A stretch of 64,000 nucleotides of DNA, from the NCBI GenBank assembly GCA_963800275.1, contig CAWDAI010000007.1, forward strand, positions 434,001-498,000, in the 5' to 3' direction. The DNA is from JAFMJV01 sp963800275. Its GTDB lineage: Bacteria > Chloroflexota > Limnocylindria > Limnocylindrales > CSP1-4. Shown piece by piece: positions 1 to 7,753 of this stretch; position 1 is the first letter of the stretch, and every line of letters begins with the position of its first letter. The notes under the pieces were generated by a model, which made no database searches, was not told where the DNA came from, and worked only from the letters and a program-made list of their open reading frames with translations. Both the position numbers and the translations under genes were made by a program.

Positions 1-493
1 TGACCGCGTTCAGCGTGCCCGAGCGGCCGTCGAGGAGGGCGATCCAAAGGAAGGCCACGACGGAGCTGGGCATGATCCAGGCCACGATGACGAGCAGCTC
101 CACGAGACTTCGCAGCCGGCTGCGCCACCCACGTACCGCCCACGCCAGCAGGAAGCCCAGGACCGCCTGACCAAGGATGGCCGAGCCGAGCACGAACAGC
201 ACCGTGACCCAGAGCGCATTGAGGAAGCGCGGGTCGGTGAGGGCCTCGATGTAGTTGTCCAGGCCCACGAACTCCGGCTGCGCGGCCGCGAGCCCGGTCA
301 GCCGGTAGTTGGTGAGCCCGAGATAGATCGTCCACAGCGCCGGGAAGATGAGGAAGACGCCGACCAGGACGAAGGCAGGCGTGACGAACGCCGCCGCCAC
401 TCGGGTCCCGAGGGCGGCGGCGGGTCGGCCTTGTCGCGTGGCCGGGACGGACGCCTCGGCCTTAGCTGCCGGACGCGACGTTCTCGGCTCCAA
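1..493 (-). CDS. Sugar ABC transporter permease, MalF/UgpA type (cut by window edge)
   Basis: Inner-membrane permease half of a carbohydrate ABC importer, seen only as its N-terminal ~160 codons because the window ends inside it. Reading the minus strand gives a first hydrophobic segment (AFVLVGVFLIFPALWTIYLG), then the typical LTNYRLTG and FVGLDNYIEALTDPRFLNAL stretch of family 1 sugar permeases, a second membrane segment (LWVTVLFVLGSAILGQAVLG) and a third (LLVIVAWIMPSSVVAFLWIA). The start is uncertain: TTG at 493 overlaps the binding-protein gene by about 30 nt; GTG at 400 lies just before the first membrane segment. It follows the binding-protein gene on the same strand, so the two probably form one operon and supply one sugar uptake system; the second permease would lie outside the window. 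Confidence 0.85.
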   Translation of the reverse strand, partial: MEPRTSRPAAKAEASVPATRQGRPAAALGTRVAAAFVTPAFVLVGVFLIFPALWTIYLGLTNYRLTGLAAAQPEFVGLDNYIEALTDPRFLNALWVTVLFVLGSAILGQAVLGFLLAWAVRGWRSRLRSLVELLVIVAWIMPSSVVAFLWIALLDGRSGTLNAV

Positions 494-1886
494 CCAGATC
501 CTGCAGGCTGCTTTCGTAGGCCTGGGCCGCATCAGCGACCGAGACGCCAGAGGCGGCGTCCTCGGCTGCCTTCTGGAGCAGCTGCGAGACCTGTGGGTAG
601 ACCGCGAGGCCTGGCCTCGTGGCGGTGATGGGGAGGACCTCCTGGGACACGAAGCTCAGGAGTGGGTCGCCGGACAGCGTCTCGTCGTTGACGTCCTGGC
701 GCTGTGTGATGCGGGCCGCGTTCTCCACCTGCTTGAGCACGGCGTCGTGGGAGTTCATGAACTCCATCAACGCCCATGCCTCGGCCGGATGCTGCGTGTT
801 CGGGTTCAGGACCCGACCGCCACCGCCGGACATGCTCACGAAGTCCTGGCCGTTGATGCCCGAGCCCGGCTCCTCAGCCGGGATCTTGGCCCAGCCCACG
901 ATCTCGTTCCGGTCCGGGATGGGAGCGGTGCCGGTGTCAGGATTGATGACGCCTCGCCACAGGTAGTCACCCTCCAGCAGCATCCCGATGCGCCCTTCGG
1001 CGAAGTCCTGGAACGAGCGATCACGCCCGTCCTGTCGAAGCTGCAGATCGGCGTCACCGAGCTGGTCGTTCTGATAGATGTCGGCGTAGAGCTGGAGCAT
1101 CGCCTCGAACTCGGGCGTGTCACCCAGCCACTGGCCGGTGTCCTCGTCGTAGATGCGCTTGCCGGTACCGACGAGGAGCGGCAGGACGCCCTGCATCGCG
1201 GTCGCCTCGCCCATCGAGACGCCGGCGTTGATCTGGAGCGGGTTGACGTCGGGCAACGCGTCCTTGAGCTGCTGGGCCGCGTCGAGGATGTCCTGCCAGC
1301 TGGTCGGCTGCCAGTCGGTCGGGAGACCCGCTTGCTCGAACAGGTCCTTGCGGAAGTAGAGGATGCGCCCGTCGGTGCCGGCCGGCACGCCATAGCGCGC
1401 GCCCTCGAAGGACATCAGACCCTGGACGGCTTGGGGGATCTGGTCCCAGCCGTCCCAGCTGTCGACGGCGTCCGTGCCGACGACGTCATCGAGCGGGGTG
1501 ATGAAGCCGGCCTGGGCGAACTCGCCGACCCAGATGCCGTCGATGTTGATGACGTCGTCGCCGGTCCCGGCACCGAGATCGAGCGCGAGCTGGGCCTTGT
1601 AGTCCTCGTCGTCGACGCCGCGGCCCTGGAAGGTCACCGTCACGTCCTTGCCCTGGTCCGCCATCATCTGCTCGAACGTGGGGATGACGTAATCCTCGAT
1701 CCAGGTCGCCTCGGCGTCGTTCTTGCCGCCGACGATCGCATTCGAGGCGATCGAGAGGGCGACGGGACCGCTGTCACCCGCCGCAGGCGAAGCATCCTGG
1801 GCGACGGCGGGAGCGGCGAGTGCCAGTGTCAGGACGCTCGCGCCCAAGAGGGCGCCGCGCCGTGTTCGATCGGCTGACCACATCAT
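462..1886 (-). CDS. ABC transporter sugar-binding protein (family 1 extracellular solute-binding)
   Basis: 474-residue exported substrate-binding protein for a carbohydrate ABC importer. Residues 1-29 form a Sec-type signal peptide (twin Arg at RTRRG, hydrophobic core, then APAVAQDA); there is no lipobox cysteine, unusual for a monoderm-like cell, where such proteins are mostly lipoproteins. The mature part has the family 1 solute-binding pattern, including the YGVPAGTDGRILYFRKDLFE segment, the EGRIGMLLEGDYLW segment and the C-terminal NPNTQHPAEAWALMEFM helix. The start ATG at 1886 is followed by a second ATG, and a strong AGGAGG lies about 7 nt upstream, so this gene has a normal leader. It precedes the permease gene. 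The sugar transported cannot be read from sequence. Confidence 0.93.
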   Translation of the reverse strand: MMWSADRTRRGALLGASVLTLALAAPAVAQDASPAAGDSGPVALSIASNAIVGGKNDAEATWIEDYVIPTFEQMMADQGKDVTVTFQGRGVDDEDYKAQLALDLGAGTGDDVINIDGIWVGEFAQAGFITPLDDVVGTDAVDSWDGWDQIPQAVQGLMSFEGARYGVPAGTDGRILYFRKDLFEQAGLPTDWQPTSWQDILDAAQQLKDALPDVNPLQINAGVSMGEATAMQGVLPLLVGTGKRIYDEDTGQWLGDTPEFEAMLQLYADIYQNDQLGDADLQLRQDGRDRSFQDFAEGRIGMLLEGDYLWRGVINPDTGTAPIPDRNEIVGWAKIPAEEPGSGINGQDFVSMSGGGGRVLNPNTQHPAEAWALMEFMNSHDAVLKQVENAARITQRQDVNDETLSGDPLLSFVSQEVLPITATRPGLAVYPQVSQLLQKAAEDAASGVSVADAAQAYESSLQDLVGAENVASGS

Positions 1887-2123
1887 GTCAAGTCCTCCTT
1901 GTCTCCAGCGACGCCTTCGTCCCCCATCTGTCGTCGGTCGTCGCTTTCACACCAGCCCTGCGGGCCTGGCGACATCTGGCCGTGTGAACGGTCACATGGC
2001 AGTGTAGACAGGAACCTCGACGATCTGCAAGAGGGACTCTCTGCGGGCATTCCCACCTCGCCGGCGAACGTGAAGTCCGCCCTCCTGCTTGCCGCGAGGC
2101 CGTCAACAAGGCATGCTGCGGCC

Positions 2124-2516
2124 GTGGATCAGTACCCCATGGAGCTCATCCTCGTTCGGCACCTGGCCAGCCGGCTGGCGGTGCCGGTCTTCATCGTGGA
2201 TGCCGCCGGCGACCTGGTCTACTTCAACGAGCCAGCGGAACGGGTGCTTGGCCGCCGTTACGACGAGATCCGCATCATGCCTCTCGAGGAGTGGACGACC
2301 GCCTTCCTGCCCTCCGCCGACGGGCGACGCCTGGATGCCGCCGAGCTGCCGCTGGTGGCGGCCCTCCGCCAGATGACCCCGGCACACAGCCAGTTCGAGA
2401 TCGTCAACGCCGCCGGTGCTCGGCGCCGGCTCGAGGTGACCGCCTTCCCGGTCATCGCCCCGTCCGACCACCTCATCGGCGCGGTGGCCATGTTCTGGGA
2501 GAGCGACCCCGAGTGA
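2124..2516 (+). CDS. Small single PAS-domain protein
   Basis: 130-residue protein made of little more than one PAS sensor domain (VFIVDAAGDLVYFNEPAERV ... MPLEEW ... FEIVNAAGARRRLEVTAFPV). There is no kinase, GGDEF or DNA-binding part, so it should act by binding a ligand or a partner. I chose GTG 2124; ATG 2139 is possible. A CATGCT hexamer ends 6 nt before the GTG, similar to the leaderless starts elsewhere in the window. Its stop overlaps the start of the metallo-beta-lactamase gene by 4 nt (GTGA), so the two are co-translated and probably work together, the PAS protein as a possible sensory partner of the hydrolase. The partnership is inference. Confidence 0.8.
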   Translation: MDQYPMELILVRHLASRLAVPVFIVDAAGDLVYFNEPAERVLGRRYDEIRIMPLEEWTTAFLPSADGRRLDAAELPLVAALRQMTPAHSQFEIVNAAGARRRLEVTAFPVIAPSDHLIGAVAMFWESDPE

Positions 2517-3343
2517 GGATCACCTTCTGGGGCGTGCGTGGATCGCTCGCTACCCCGGGCCGTGAGACCCTCGGCTACGGCGGGGATACCTCCTGTGTCG
2601 CCATCGCCGGTCCCGATCCCGAGCATCTCGTGGTGCTGGACGCCGGCACCGGCATCCGGCGCCTGGGGGCCCACATCCCGAGTGAGGTCCGGCACATCGA
2701 CCTCTTCCTCTCGCACCTGCACCTCGACCACATCCTGGGCCTGGGCTTCTTCGCACCCTTGTTCCGCGACCGCTTCAGCGTGACCGTGTGGGCTCCGTCG
2801 TCGGCTACGCCACTGCTCGACCGTCTGGGCCGCTACCTGTCACCGCCGCTCTTCCCGGTCCGCCTGCGGGACCTCTCCTGCGAGTTGCGGCTGCGTGATG
2901 CTCCGGAGACGCCGGTCGCCTGCGGCGCGTTCACGGTCACCGCGGCTTCCATCATCCATCCCGACACGGCGGTCGGCTACCGGGTCGAGGCCGAGGGCCG
3001 GACGGTGGCCTATCTGCCCGATCACGAACCGGCGCTCTCGCCATCGTTCCCGGAGATGCCCCGCTGGACCAGTGGGGTGGGCATCGCCCACGCTGCGGAT
3101 CTGCTCATCCACGACGGGCAGTACTCGGAAGACGAGTACAGCACCCACGTGGGCTGGGGTCACTCTTCGGTGACGCACGCCGTCGCCTTCGCCAACCTGG
3201 CCGCTACACGCTCGCTGCTGCTCTTCCATCACGACCCATCCCACGACGATGACGATGTCGAGCGACTCGAGCACGAGGCGCAGCGAGCATTCGTGGGCGG
3301 GCAGGTCGAAGCCGCCCGCGAGGGTTCGACCGTCACCGTCTAG
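2513..3343 (+). CDS. MBL-fold metallo-hydrolase
   Basis: 276-residue metallo-beta-lactamase-fold hydrolase. It begins ITFWGVRGSLATPG, the entry typical of the cyclic-nucleotide-phosphodiesterase-like or PhnP-like MBL branch, and has the zinc motif HLHLDH near residue 68, a later HPD segment and the C-terminal GHSS and FHHDPSHDD motifs that complete the metal site. It is predicted to be a soluble phosphodiesterase or phosphoesterase; the substrate is unknown. The GTG start overlaps the stop of the PAS gene by 4 nt. Downstream lies a 100-bp repeat-rich spacer ending in a strong hairpin. Confidence 0.88.
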   Translation: MRITFWGVRGSLATPGRETLGYGGDTSCVAIAGPDPEHLVVLDAGTGIRRLGAHIPSEVRHIDLFLSHLHLDHILGLGFFAPLFRDRFSVTVWAPSSATPLLDRLGRYLSPPLFPVRLRDLSCELRLRDAPETPVACGAFTVTAASIIHPDTAVGYRVEAEGRTVAYLPDHEPALSPSFPEMPRWTSGVGIAHAADLLIHDGQYSEDEYSTHVGWGHSSVTHAVAFANLAATRSLLLFHHDPSHDDDDVERLEHEAQRAFVGGQVEAAREGSTVTV

Positions 3344-3404
3344 CGGCGCCGGCCAGCGGCGCCGGCCGACCGCGGTCCCGGCACCGCCGCGGTCCCGGCA
3401 CCGC
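3342..3404. repeat. Two adjacent short tandem duplications
   Basis: The spacer between the MBL gene and hyuA starts with two perfect tandem duplications in a row: a 13-bp unit (3342-3354 and 3355-3367, core GCGGCGCCGGCC) and a 17-bp unit (3371-3387 and 3388-3404, core CGCGGTCCCGGCACC). They look like slippage products in very GC-rich DNA. Confidence 0.75.
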
Positions 3405-3410
3405 CGGGCC

Positions 3411-3438
3411 CCGGTGGGTCCGACGCGGGACCCACCGG
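3411..3438 (+). terminator. Hairpin after the MBL gene
   Basis: An 11-bp perfect inverted repeat (3411-3421 with 3428-3438) with a 6-nt loop. It has no T-run; it lies between the MBL gene and the hyuA promoter and probably ends transcription or blocks read-through. Confidence 0.5.
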
Positions 3439-3439
3439 C

Positions 3440-3445
3440 TAGCAT
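3440..3445 (+). promoter_or_regulatory. TANNNT -10-like hexamer of hyuA (leaderless start)
   Basis: TAGCAT ends 6 nt before the GTG of hyuA and no Shine-Dalgarno is present. The spacing puts the transcript start at or next to the start codon. Confidence 0.55.
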
Positions 3446-3451
3446 GGACCG

Positions 3452-5326
3452 GTGACTCGATTGATCGGCGTGGACGTGGGCGGGACGTTCACCGATGTCG
3501 TCACCTTCGACGGTACCGCCGTCGAAAGCCGCAAGGTGCCCACCAGCCCGGACCAGGCTGACGGCGTGGCCGAGGCAGTGGCCGGCGACGCCCGCGACAC
3601 CTTCCTGCACGGCACCACCGCCGCCACCAATGCGCTGCTCGAGGAGCGCGGCGCCCGGGTGGCGCTGGTGGCCGACGCCGGCTTCGAGGACCTCATCGAG
3701 ATCGCGCGCCAGGATCGTCCCTCGCTCTACGACAGCTTCGCCGATCGGCCCGATCCCCTCGTCGCGCGAGATCTGCGCTTCGGTTGCGACGGCGCGACGG
3801 ACGCGCTCGCGGACGCGCTCGCGGCAGCCGATCCCGAGATCGTGGCGGTGGCACTGCTTGACGCGTACGCCGATCCCGGGCCGGAGACCGCGCTGGCGGA
3901 CGTCCTGGCCGAGCGCCTCGACGTTGCCGTGGTCCGTTCATCGGCGGTCTCGCCCGAGTTCCGCGAGTACGAACGCGCGGCCACCACCGTCCTCTCGGCC
4001 TATCTCACGCCCTCCGTCGCGGGCTACCTGCGCGCGCTCGATGCCCGCCTGCCCATGGCCCGCCGCCTGGTCATGACCTCCTCCGGCGGCCTGCTCCCGT
4101 TCGCCCACGCTCCCCAGACGGCCGGCCGCCTCGTGCTCTCCGGCCCGGCCGCTGGCGTCGTCGCCGCCGCTGCCCTGGGTCGCCACCACGGGTTCGAGAC
4201 CGTCATCTCCTTCGACATGGGCGGCACCTCCACCGATGTCTGCCGCATCAGCGACGGCACGCCGAGCGTCGCTTCCGGCCATCGGGTCGGGGGCCGCATC
4301 AACCGCGTGCCCTCGATCCCGCTGCGCACCATCGGCGCCGGCGGCGGCAGCATCGGCTGGCGAGATCGGGGCGGGGCGCTGCGGGTCGGCCCTCGCTCGG
4401 CCGGGGCCACGCCCGGGCCTGCGGCCTATGGCCACGGCGGTGCGGAGCCGACGGTCACCGATGCCAACCTGGTCGCCGGCCACATCCCGGCCGACCTCGC
4501 CCTCGGCGGCACGGTCCGCCTCGATCTCGCGGCCGCGCGAGCAGCGCTCGGGCGCCTGGCGCAGGACCTGGGGCTCTCCGTGGAAGCGACGGCCGCGGGC
4601 CTGCTGGAGGTGGTCGACAGCCACATGGAGCACGCGCTTCGCTCGGTCTCGGTGGAGGAGGGGAGCGACCCGCGCGCGGCGGCCCTGGTGGCCTTCGGTG
4701 GCGCGGGCGGGCTGCATGCGACCCGGCTGGCCCGGCGCCTCGGCATCTCGACGGTGCTGATCCCGCCGCTGGCGGGTGTCTTCTCCGCGCTGGGCCTGCT
4801 GCTGGCCGCACCCCGCACCGACGTCGCGCGCACGGTCATGGTGGTGGAGGGTGCCGGCGTGCCCGTCGAGCTGGCGCACGACCTGCTCGCGACCGTCGAG
4901 CGCACGTTCCGCGACACGTTCGGGCAGGCGCCGTCAGAGACGATGGCCAGCGCCGACGTCCGCTACGTGGGCCAGTCACACGAGGTGGAGGTCCCGATCG
5001 TCTCGGGCTGGGACGAGCTTCGCAGCGCCTTCGAGACCGCGCACGAGAGGTACTTTGGCTTCGCCCGGCCGGACGCTCCGATCGAGCTGGTGAACCTGCG
5101 CGCGATGGCCAGCGGGCGCGCGCCCATGGCCTGGGCGGATCTGCCGCGGCTCGGCCGGGACACGGCGCCGCAGGGATCGGACGGCAGCTGGCGGCGGGAG
5201 ACGCTGCCGGCCGGCTTCTCCCTCGACGGTCCGGCCGTGGTCACGGAGACCAACGCGGTCACCCTGCTCGAACGAGGCCATCGCCTGACCGTGCTCGAGG
5301 ACGGCACCCTGGAGATCAGCACGTGA
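3452..5326 (+). CDS. hyuA: Hydantoinase/oxoprolinase family protein, subunit A
   Basis: 624-residue ATP-dependent amidohydrolase subunit of the hydantoinase A/5-oxoprolinase/acetone carboxylase family. The N-terminal ATP-binding signature is GVDVGGTFTDVV, followed by HGTTAATNALLEERGA; the central domain has FDMGGTSTDVCR and the glycine-rich RTIGAGGGSIGW; the C-terminal part holds the AFGGAGGLHATRLAR segment. Length matches the family (about 650-700) slightly on the short side. It is followed with a 4-nt overlap by subunit B, as usual. The substrate (hydantoin, 5-oxoproline, N-methylhydantoin or other lactam) cannot be told. The GTG start is supported by the TAGCAT hexamer 6 nt upstream. Confidence 0.92.
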   Translation: MTRLIGVDVGGTFTDVVTFDGTAVESRKVPTSPDQADGVAEAVAGDARDTFLHGTTAATNALLEERGARVALVADAGFEDLIEIARQDRPSLYDSFADRPDPLVARDLRFGCDGATDALADALAAADPEIVAVALLDAYADPGPETALADVLAERLDVAVVRSSAVSPEFREYERAATTVLSAYLTPSVAGYLRALDARLPMARRLVMTSSGGLLPFAHAPQTAGRLVLSGPAAGVVAAAALGRHHGFETVISFDMGGTSTDVCRISDGTPSVASGHRVGGRINRVPSIPLRTIGAGGGSIGWRDRGGALRVGPRSAGATPGPAAYGHGGAEPTVTDANLVAGHIPADLALGGTVRLDLAAARAALGRLAQDLGLSVEATAAGLLEVVDSHMEHALRSVSVEEGSDPRAAALVAFGGAGGLHATRLARRLGISTVLIPPLAGVFSALGLLLAAPRTDVARTVMVVEGAGVPVELAHDLLATVERTFRDTFGQAPSETMASADVRYVGQSHEVEVPIVSGWDELRSAFETAHERYFGFARPDAPIELVNLRAMASGRAPMAWADLPRLGRDTAPQGSDGSWRRETLPAGFSLDGPAVVTETNAVTLLERGHRLTVLEDGTLEIST

Positions 5327-6819
5327 GCGGGCCGGTCGATCCCATCACGCTGGAGGTGGCGCGCCATCGGTTCGCGGCCGTCGCGACCGAGATGGGCACG
5401 GTCCTGCGGCGCACGTCGCTCTCGCCCAACATCAAGGAGCGCGCCGACTGCTCGGCGGCCGTCTTCACAGCCGAGGGCGAGATGCTCGCGCAGGCCGAGC
5501 ACATCCCGGTGCATCTCGGGTCCATGCCGGCCTCGGTCGCCGCCTGCCTGGAGCGCTTCGAGCCACGCCCGGGCGTGCAGTACGCGGTCAACGATCCCTT
5601 CAGCGGCGGTACGCATCTCAACGACCTGACGCTGGTGGCACCGGTGTTCATGGATGGGCGGCACGTGGCCTGGGTGGCCAACCGGGCCCATCACGCGGAC
5701 GTCGGCGGGGAGGCACCCGGCTCCATGCCGGCCCATGCCACCAGCGTCGACCAGGAGGGGCATCGCGTACCCCCGACCGTAGCCGTGGAAGAGGGTCACT
5801 GGGCCGACACGTTCGTCGGCCCCTTCCTGGCCGCATCGCGCACCCCGTGGGAGCGTCGCGGCGACCTCGATGCCCAGATGGGTGCCAACGCCGTGGCCCT
5901 GCGACGACTGCAGGAGCTGGTGCGACGTGAGGGCTTCGACGCCTTCCGCGCGGTTTCGAGCGCGCTCCTCGACTACGGCCAACGGCGGATGGAGGCCGCC
6001 ATCGCGGACCTGCCCGACGGAGACTTCGCGTTCGAGGACACGATGGAGCTGGGCGAGGACGACGTCGTCATCCGGGCGGTGGTGCGCATCGACGGAGGCT
6101 CGCTGACCGCGGACTTCGCCGGCACGGACCCGCAGGTGCCCGCCAACTTCAACGCCGTGGAGGCGGTCACGCGGTCGTGCCTCTACTACGCGGTTCGCGT
6201 GGCGACCGACCCCTCCATCCCGGCCAACGGCGGCTGCTACCGCGCGCTCACGCTGCGTGCCCCGGCGGGCTCGATCGTCAACGCCCTGCCCCCCGCGGCC
6301 GTGGCCGCGGGCAACGTCGAGACCAGCCAGCGGATCGCGGACGTGCTGCTCGGGGCCCTCGCGCAAGCGGCGCCGGAGCGGGTGCCGGCGGCCTCGCAGG
6401 GCACCATGAACAACGTGCTCATCGGCAACGACGAGTTCGCCTACTACGAGACGGTCGCGGGCGGCCAGGGCGCGCGGCCCGGGCGTGACGGCCAGTCCGG
6501 CATCCAGACGGGCATGACCAACACCCAGAACACGCCGGTGGAGGCGCTGCACGCGCATTACCCCTTCCGCATCACGGCCTACACCCTGCGCCGCGGCAGC
6601 GGTGGCGACGGCCGCTTCCGCGGTGGTGACGGCATCCGGCGGGAGCTGCGCTTCGAGGCTCCGGCCACGCTCTCGTTGATGGGTGAGCGCCGGCGGCACG
6701 CGCCGTGGGGCCTGGCCGGCGGCGAGCCCGGCGCCACCGGCGAGGACTGGCTGATCCGCGCCTCGGGTGAATCGGATCCGCTTGCCGGGCAAGGTGACCA
6801 TCGGGGTCGAGCCGGGTGA
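5323..6819 (+). CDS. hyuB: Hydantoinase/oxoprolinase family protein, subunit B (C-terminus frameshifted)
   Basis: Subunit B partner of hyuA, GTG start overlapping its stop by 4 nt. The body is canonical: DPITLEVARHRFAAVATEMG, the NDPFSGGTHLNDLTLVAPVF segment, ADFAGTDPQVPANFNAVEAV and the C-terminal GLAGGEPGATGEDW. The frame then runs out in an atypical tail (DPLAGQGDHRGRAG). The expected family ending is present one frame over, as LPGKVTIGVEPGDRLV and LTPGGGGWG, starting near 6782 and open to a TAG at 6919. Deleting one T from CTTG at 6781-6784 would restore a protein with the normal family ending. The annotated stop at 6819 is therefore probably not the native one. Confidence 0.85.
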   Translation: MSGPVDPITLEVARHRFAAVATEMGTVLRRTSLSPNIKERADCSAAVFTAEGEMLAQAEHIPVHLGSMPASVAACLERFEPRPGVQYAVNDPFSGGTHLNDLTLVAPVFMDGRHVAWVANRAHHADVGGEAPGSMPAHATSVDQEGHRVPPTVAVEEGHWADTFVGPFLAASRTPWERRGDLDAQMGANAVALRRLQELVRREGFDAFRAVSSALLDYGQRRMEAAIADLPDGDFAFEDTMELGEDDVVIRAVVRIDGGSLTADFAGTDPQVPANFNAVEAVTRSCLYYAVRVATDPSIPANGGCYRALTLRAPAGSIVNALPPAAVAAGNVETSQRIADVLLGALAQAAPERVPAASQGTMNNVLIGNDEFAYYETVAGGQGARPGRDGQSGIQTGMTNTQNTPVEALHAHYPFRITAYTLRRGSGGDGRFRGGDGIRRELRFEAPATLSLMGERRRHAPWGLAGGEPGATGEDWLIRASGESDPLAGQGDHRGRAG

Positions 6820-6919
6820 CCGGCTGGTGGTGCTCACTCCCGGCGGCGGTGGCTGGGGCCCGGCCGGACGAGCTCTCCCTTCGGCTACCAGGCGGAGCGC
6901 AGGTCGGTCCGCCGGGTAG
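6781..6919 (+). other. Out-of-frame C-terminal tail of hyuB
   Basis: This stretch encodes, in the +1 frame relative to hyuB, the conserved hydantoinase B ending (LPGKVTIGVEPGDR ... LTPGGGGWG). It ends at TAG 6917-6919 and would overlap the 3' end of the convergent methyltransferase gene by about 35 nt. Confidence 0.75.
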
Positions 6920-7553
6920 CGACCACGTGAGCCACGGGCAGCACCCGCTCCTCGTAGCCATGGCGGTGGCGCGCCCGTCGCACTCCCGACTGCTCGAGGC
7001 GAAAGCCGCCAAGGTGTCGTTCCAGCTCCTCGACCGAGACGAGGTACTTCTCCGCTATCCAGCCATCGCGACGCAGGGACGCGTCGAACTCGGTCAGGAG
7101 GATGGTTCCACCGGGCGCGACGGCCGCCGCGGCGGTCTCCAGCATGCGGCTGCGGCCCATGCCCCGCGCCGGCAGCGCGTAGGTGCAGAAGACGAGGTCG
7201 TAGCGCGAGGTCGGCCGCCAGCTCGCGGTATCGGCGACCGTGAAGACGATGGTGCGGTCGACGCCGCCAGCGAGCGCATGCCCGCGCGCTTCGGCGACGG
7301 CACCCGGCGCCACGTCCACGGCGTTGACGATCCACCCGTGTCGGGCCAGCCAGATCGCGTTCTGCCCCTCGCCGCAACCGAGGTCGAGGGCCTTGCCCGG
7401 CGGCACGGCCGAGGCGATCTCCACGAGGTTCTGATCGACCGGTGTTCGCGGGCGCTCGAAGACCGACGCCGGCGACCAGGCCGGAGTCGGGGTGAGTTCG
7501 GGCGTGGCCCAGTCGGAAGCGTGCGCGGGCACGTGCACATGCTCAGTGGCCAT
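6885..7553 (-). CDS. Class I SAM-dependent methyltransferase
   Basis: 222-residue soluble methyltransferase. SAM-binding motif I is ALDLGCGEGQNAIWLA, followed by the acidic loop end VDVAPGAVAEARG and motif post II FCTYAL; the C-terminal part is TILLTEFDASLRR and a short substrate-binding region. The closest known relatives by motif are small TehB/UbiE-like methyltransferases of unknown substrate. ATG 7553 (MATEHVHVP) was chosen over an upstream in-frame ATG at 7601 because the extra residues are a basic, non-conserved run. It converges on hyuB. Confidence 0.85.
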   Translation of the reverse strand: MATEHVHVPAHASDWATPELTPTPAWSPASVFERPRTPVDQNLVEIASAVPPGKALDLGCGEGQNAIWLARHGWIVNAVDVAPGAVAEARGHALAGGVDRTIVFTVADTASWRPTSRYDLVFCTYALPARGMGRSRMLETAAAAVAPGGTILLTEFDASLRRDGWIAEKYLVSVEELERHLGGFRLEQSGVRRARHRHGYEERVLPVAHVVATRRTDLRSAW

Positions 7554-7741
7554 CTGTCGATAGCGACTCCTCACGGCGTGACGCGACGGCACGCACGGCA
7601 CGCGCCCCGGTCACGTACCGAGCATACGCGACCAGTCCAGCGAGACGGTTGACAGAACGCACCACCAACGCTGTTGCGGACCCACCGGGCGCGATCCTGC
7701 ACAGGTGACGTTCGGCCCACGCTGCGGCCCCGGCGCGCGGC

Positions 7742-7747
7742 TATCGT
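7742..7747 (+). promoter_or_regulatory. TANNNT -10-like hexamer of the sorbitol-type dehydrogenase gene
   Basis: TATCGT ends 6 nt before ATG 7754; no Shine-Dalgarno is visible, consistent with a leaderless transcript. Confidence 0.5.
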
Positions 7748-7753
7748 TGGGCC

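Noticed and set aside
348..1877. 509-codon plus-strand frame opposite the sugar-binding protein gene
   Set aside because: Composition is that of an antisense shadow; the minus strand encodes a signal peptide and a family 1 binding protein with AGGAGG.
6816..7652. Plus-strand 278-codon frame opposite the methyltransferase gene
   Set aside because: Antisense shadow; its first part overlaps the displaced hyuB tail but in the wrong frame.
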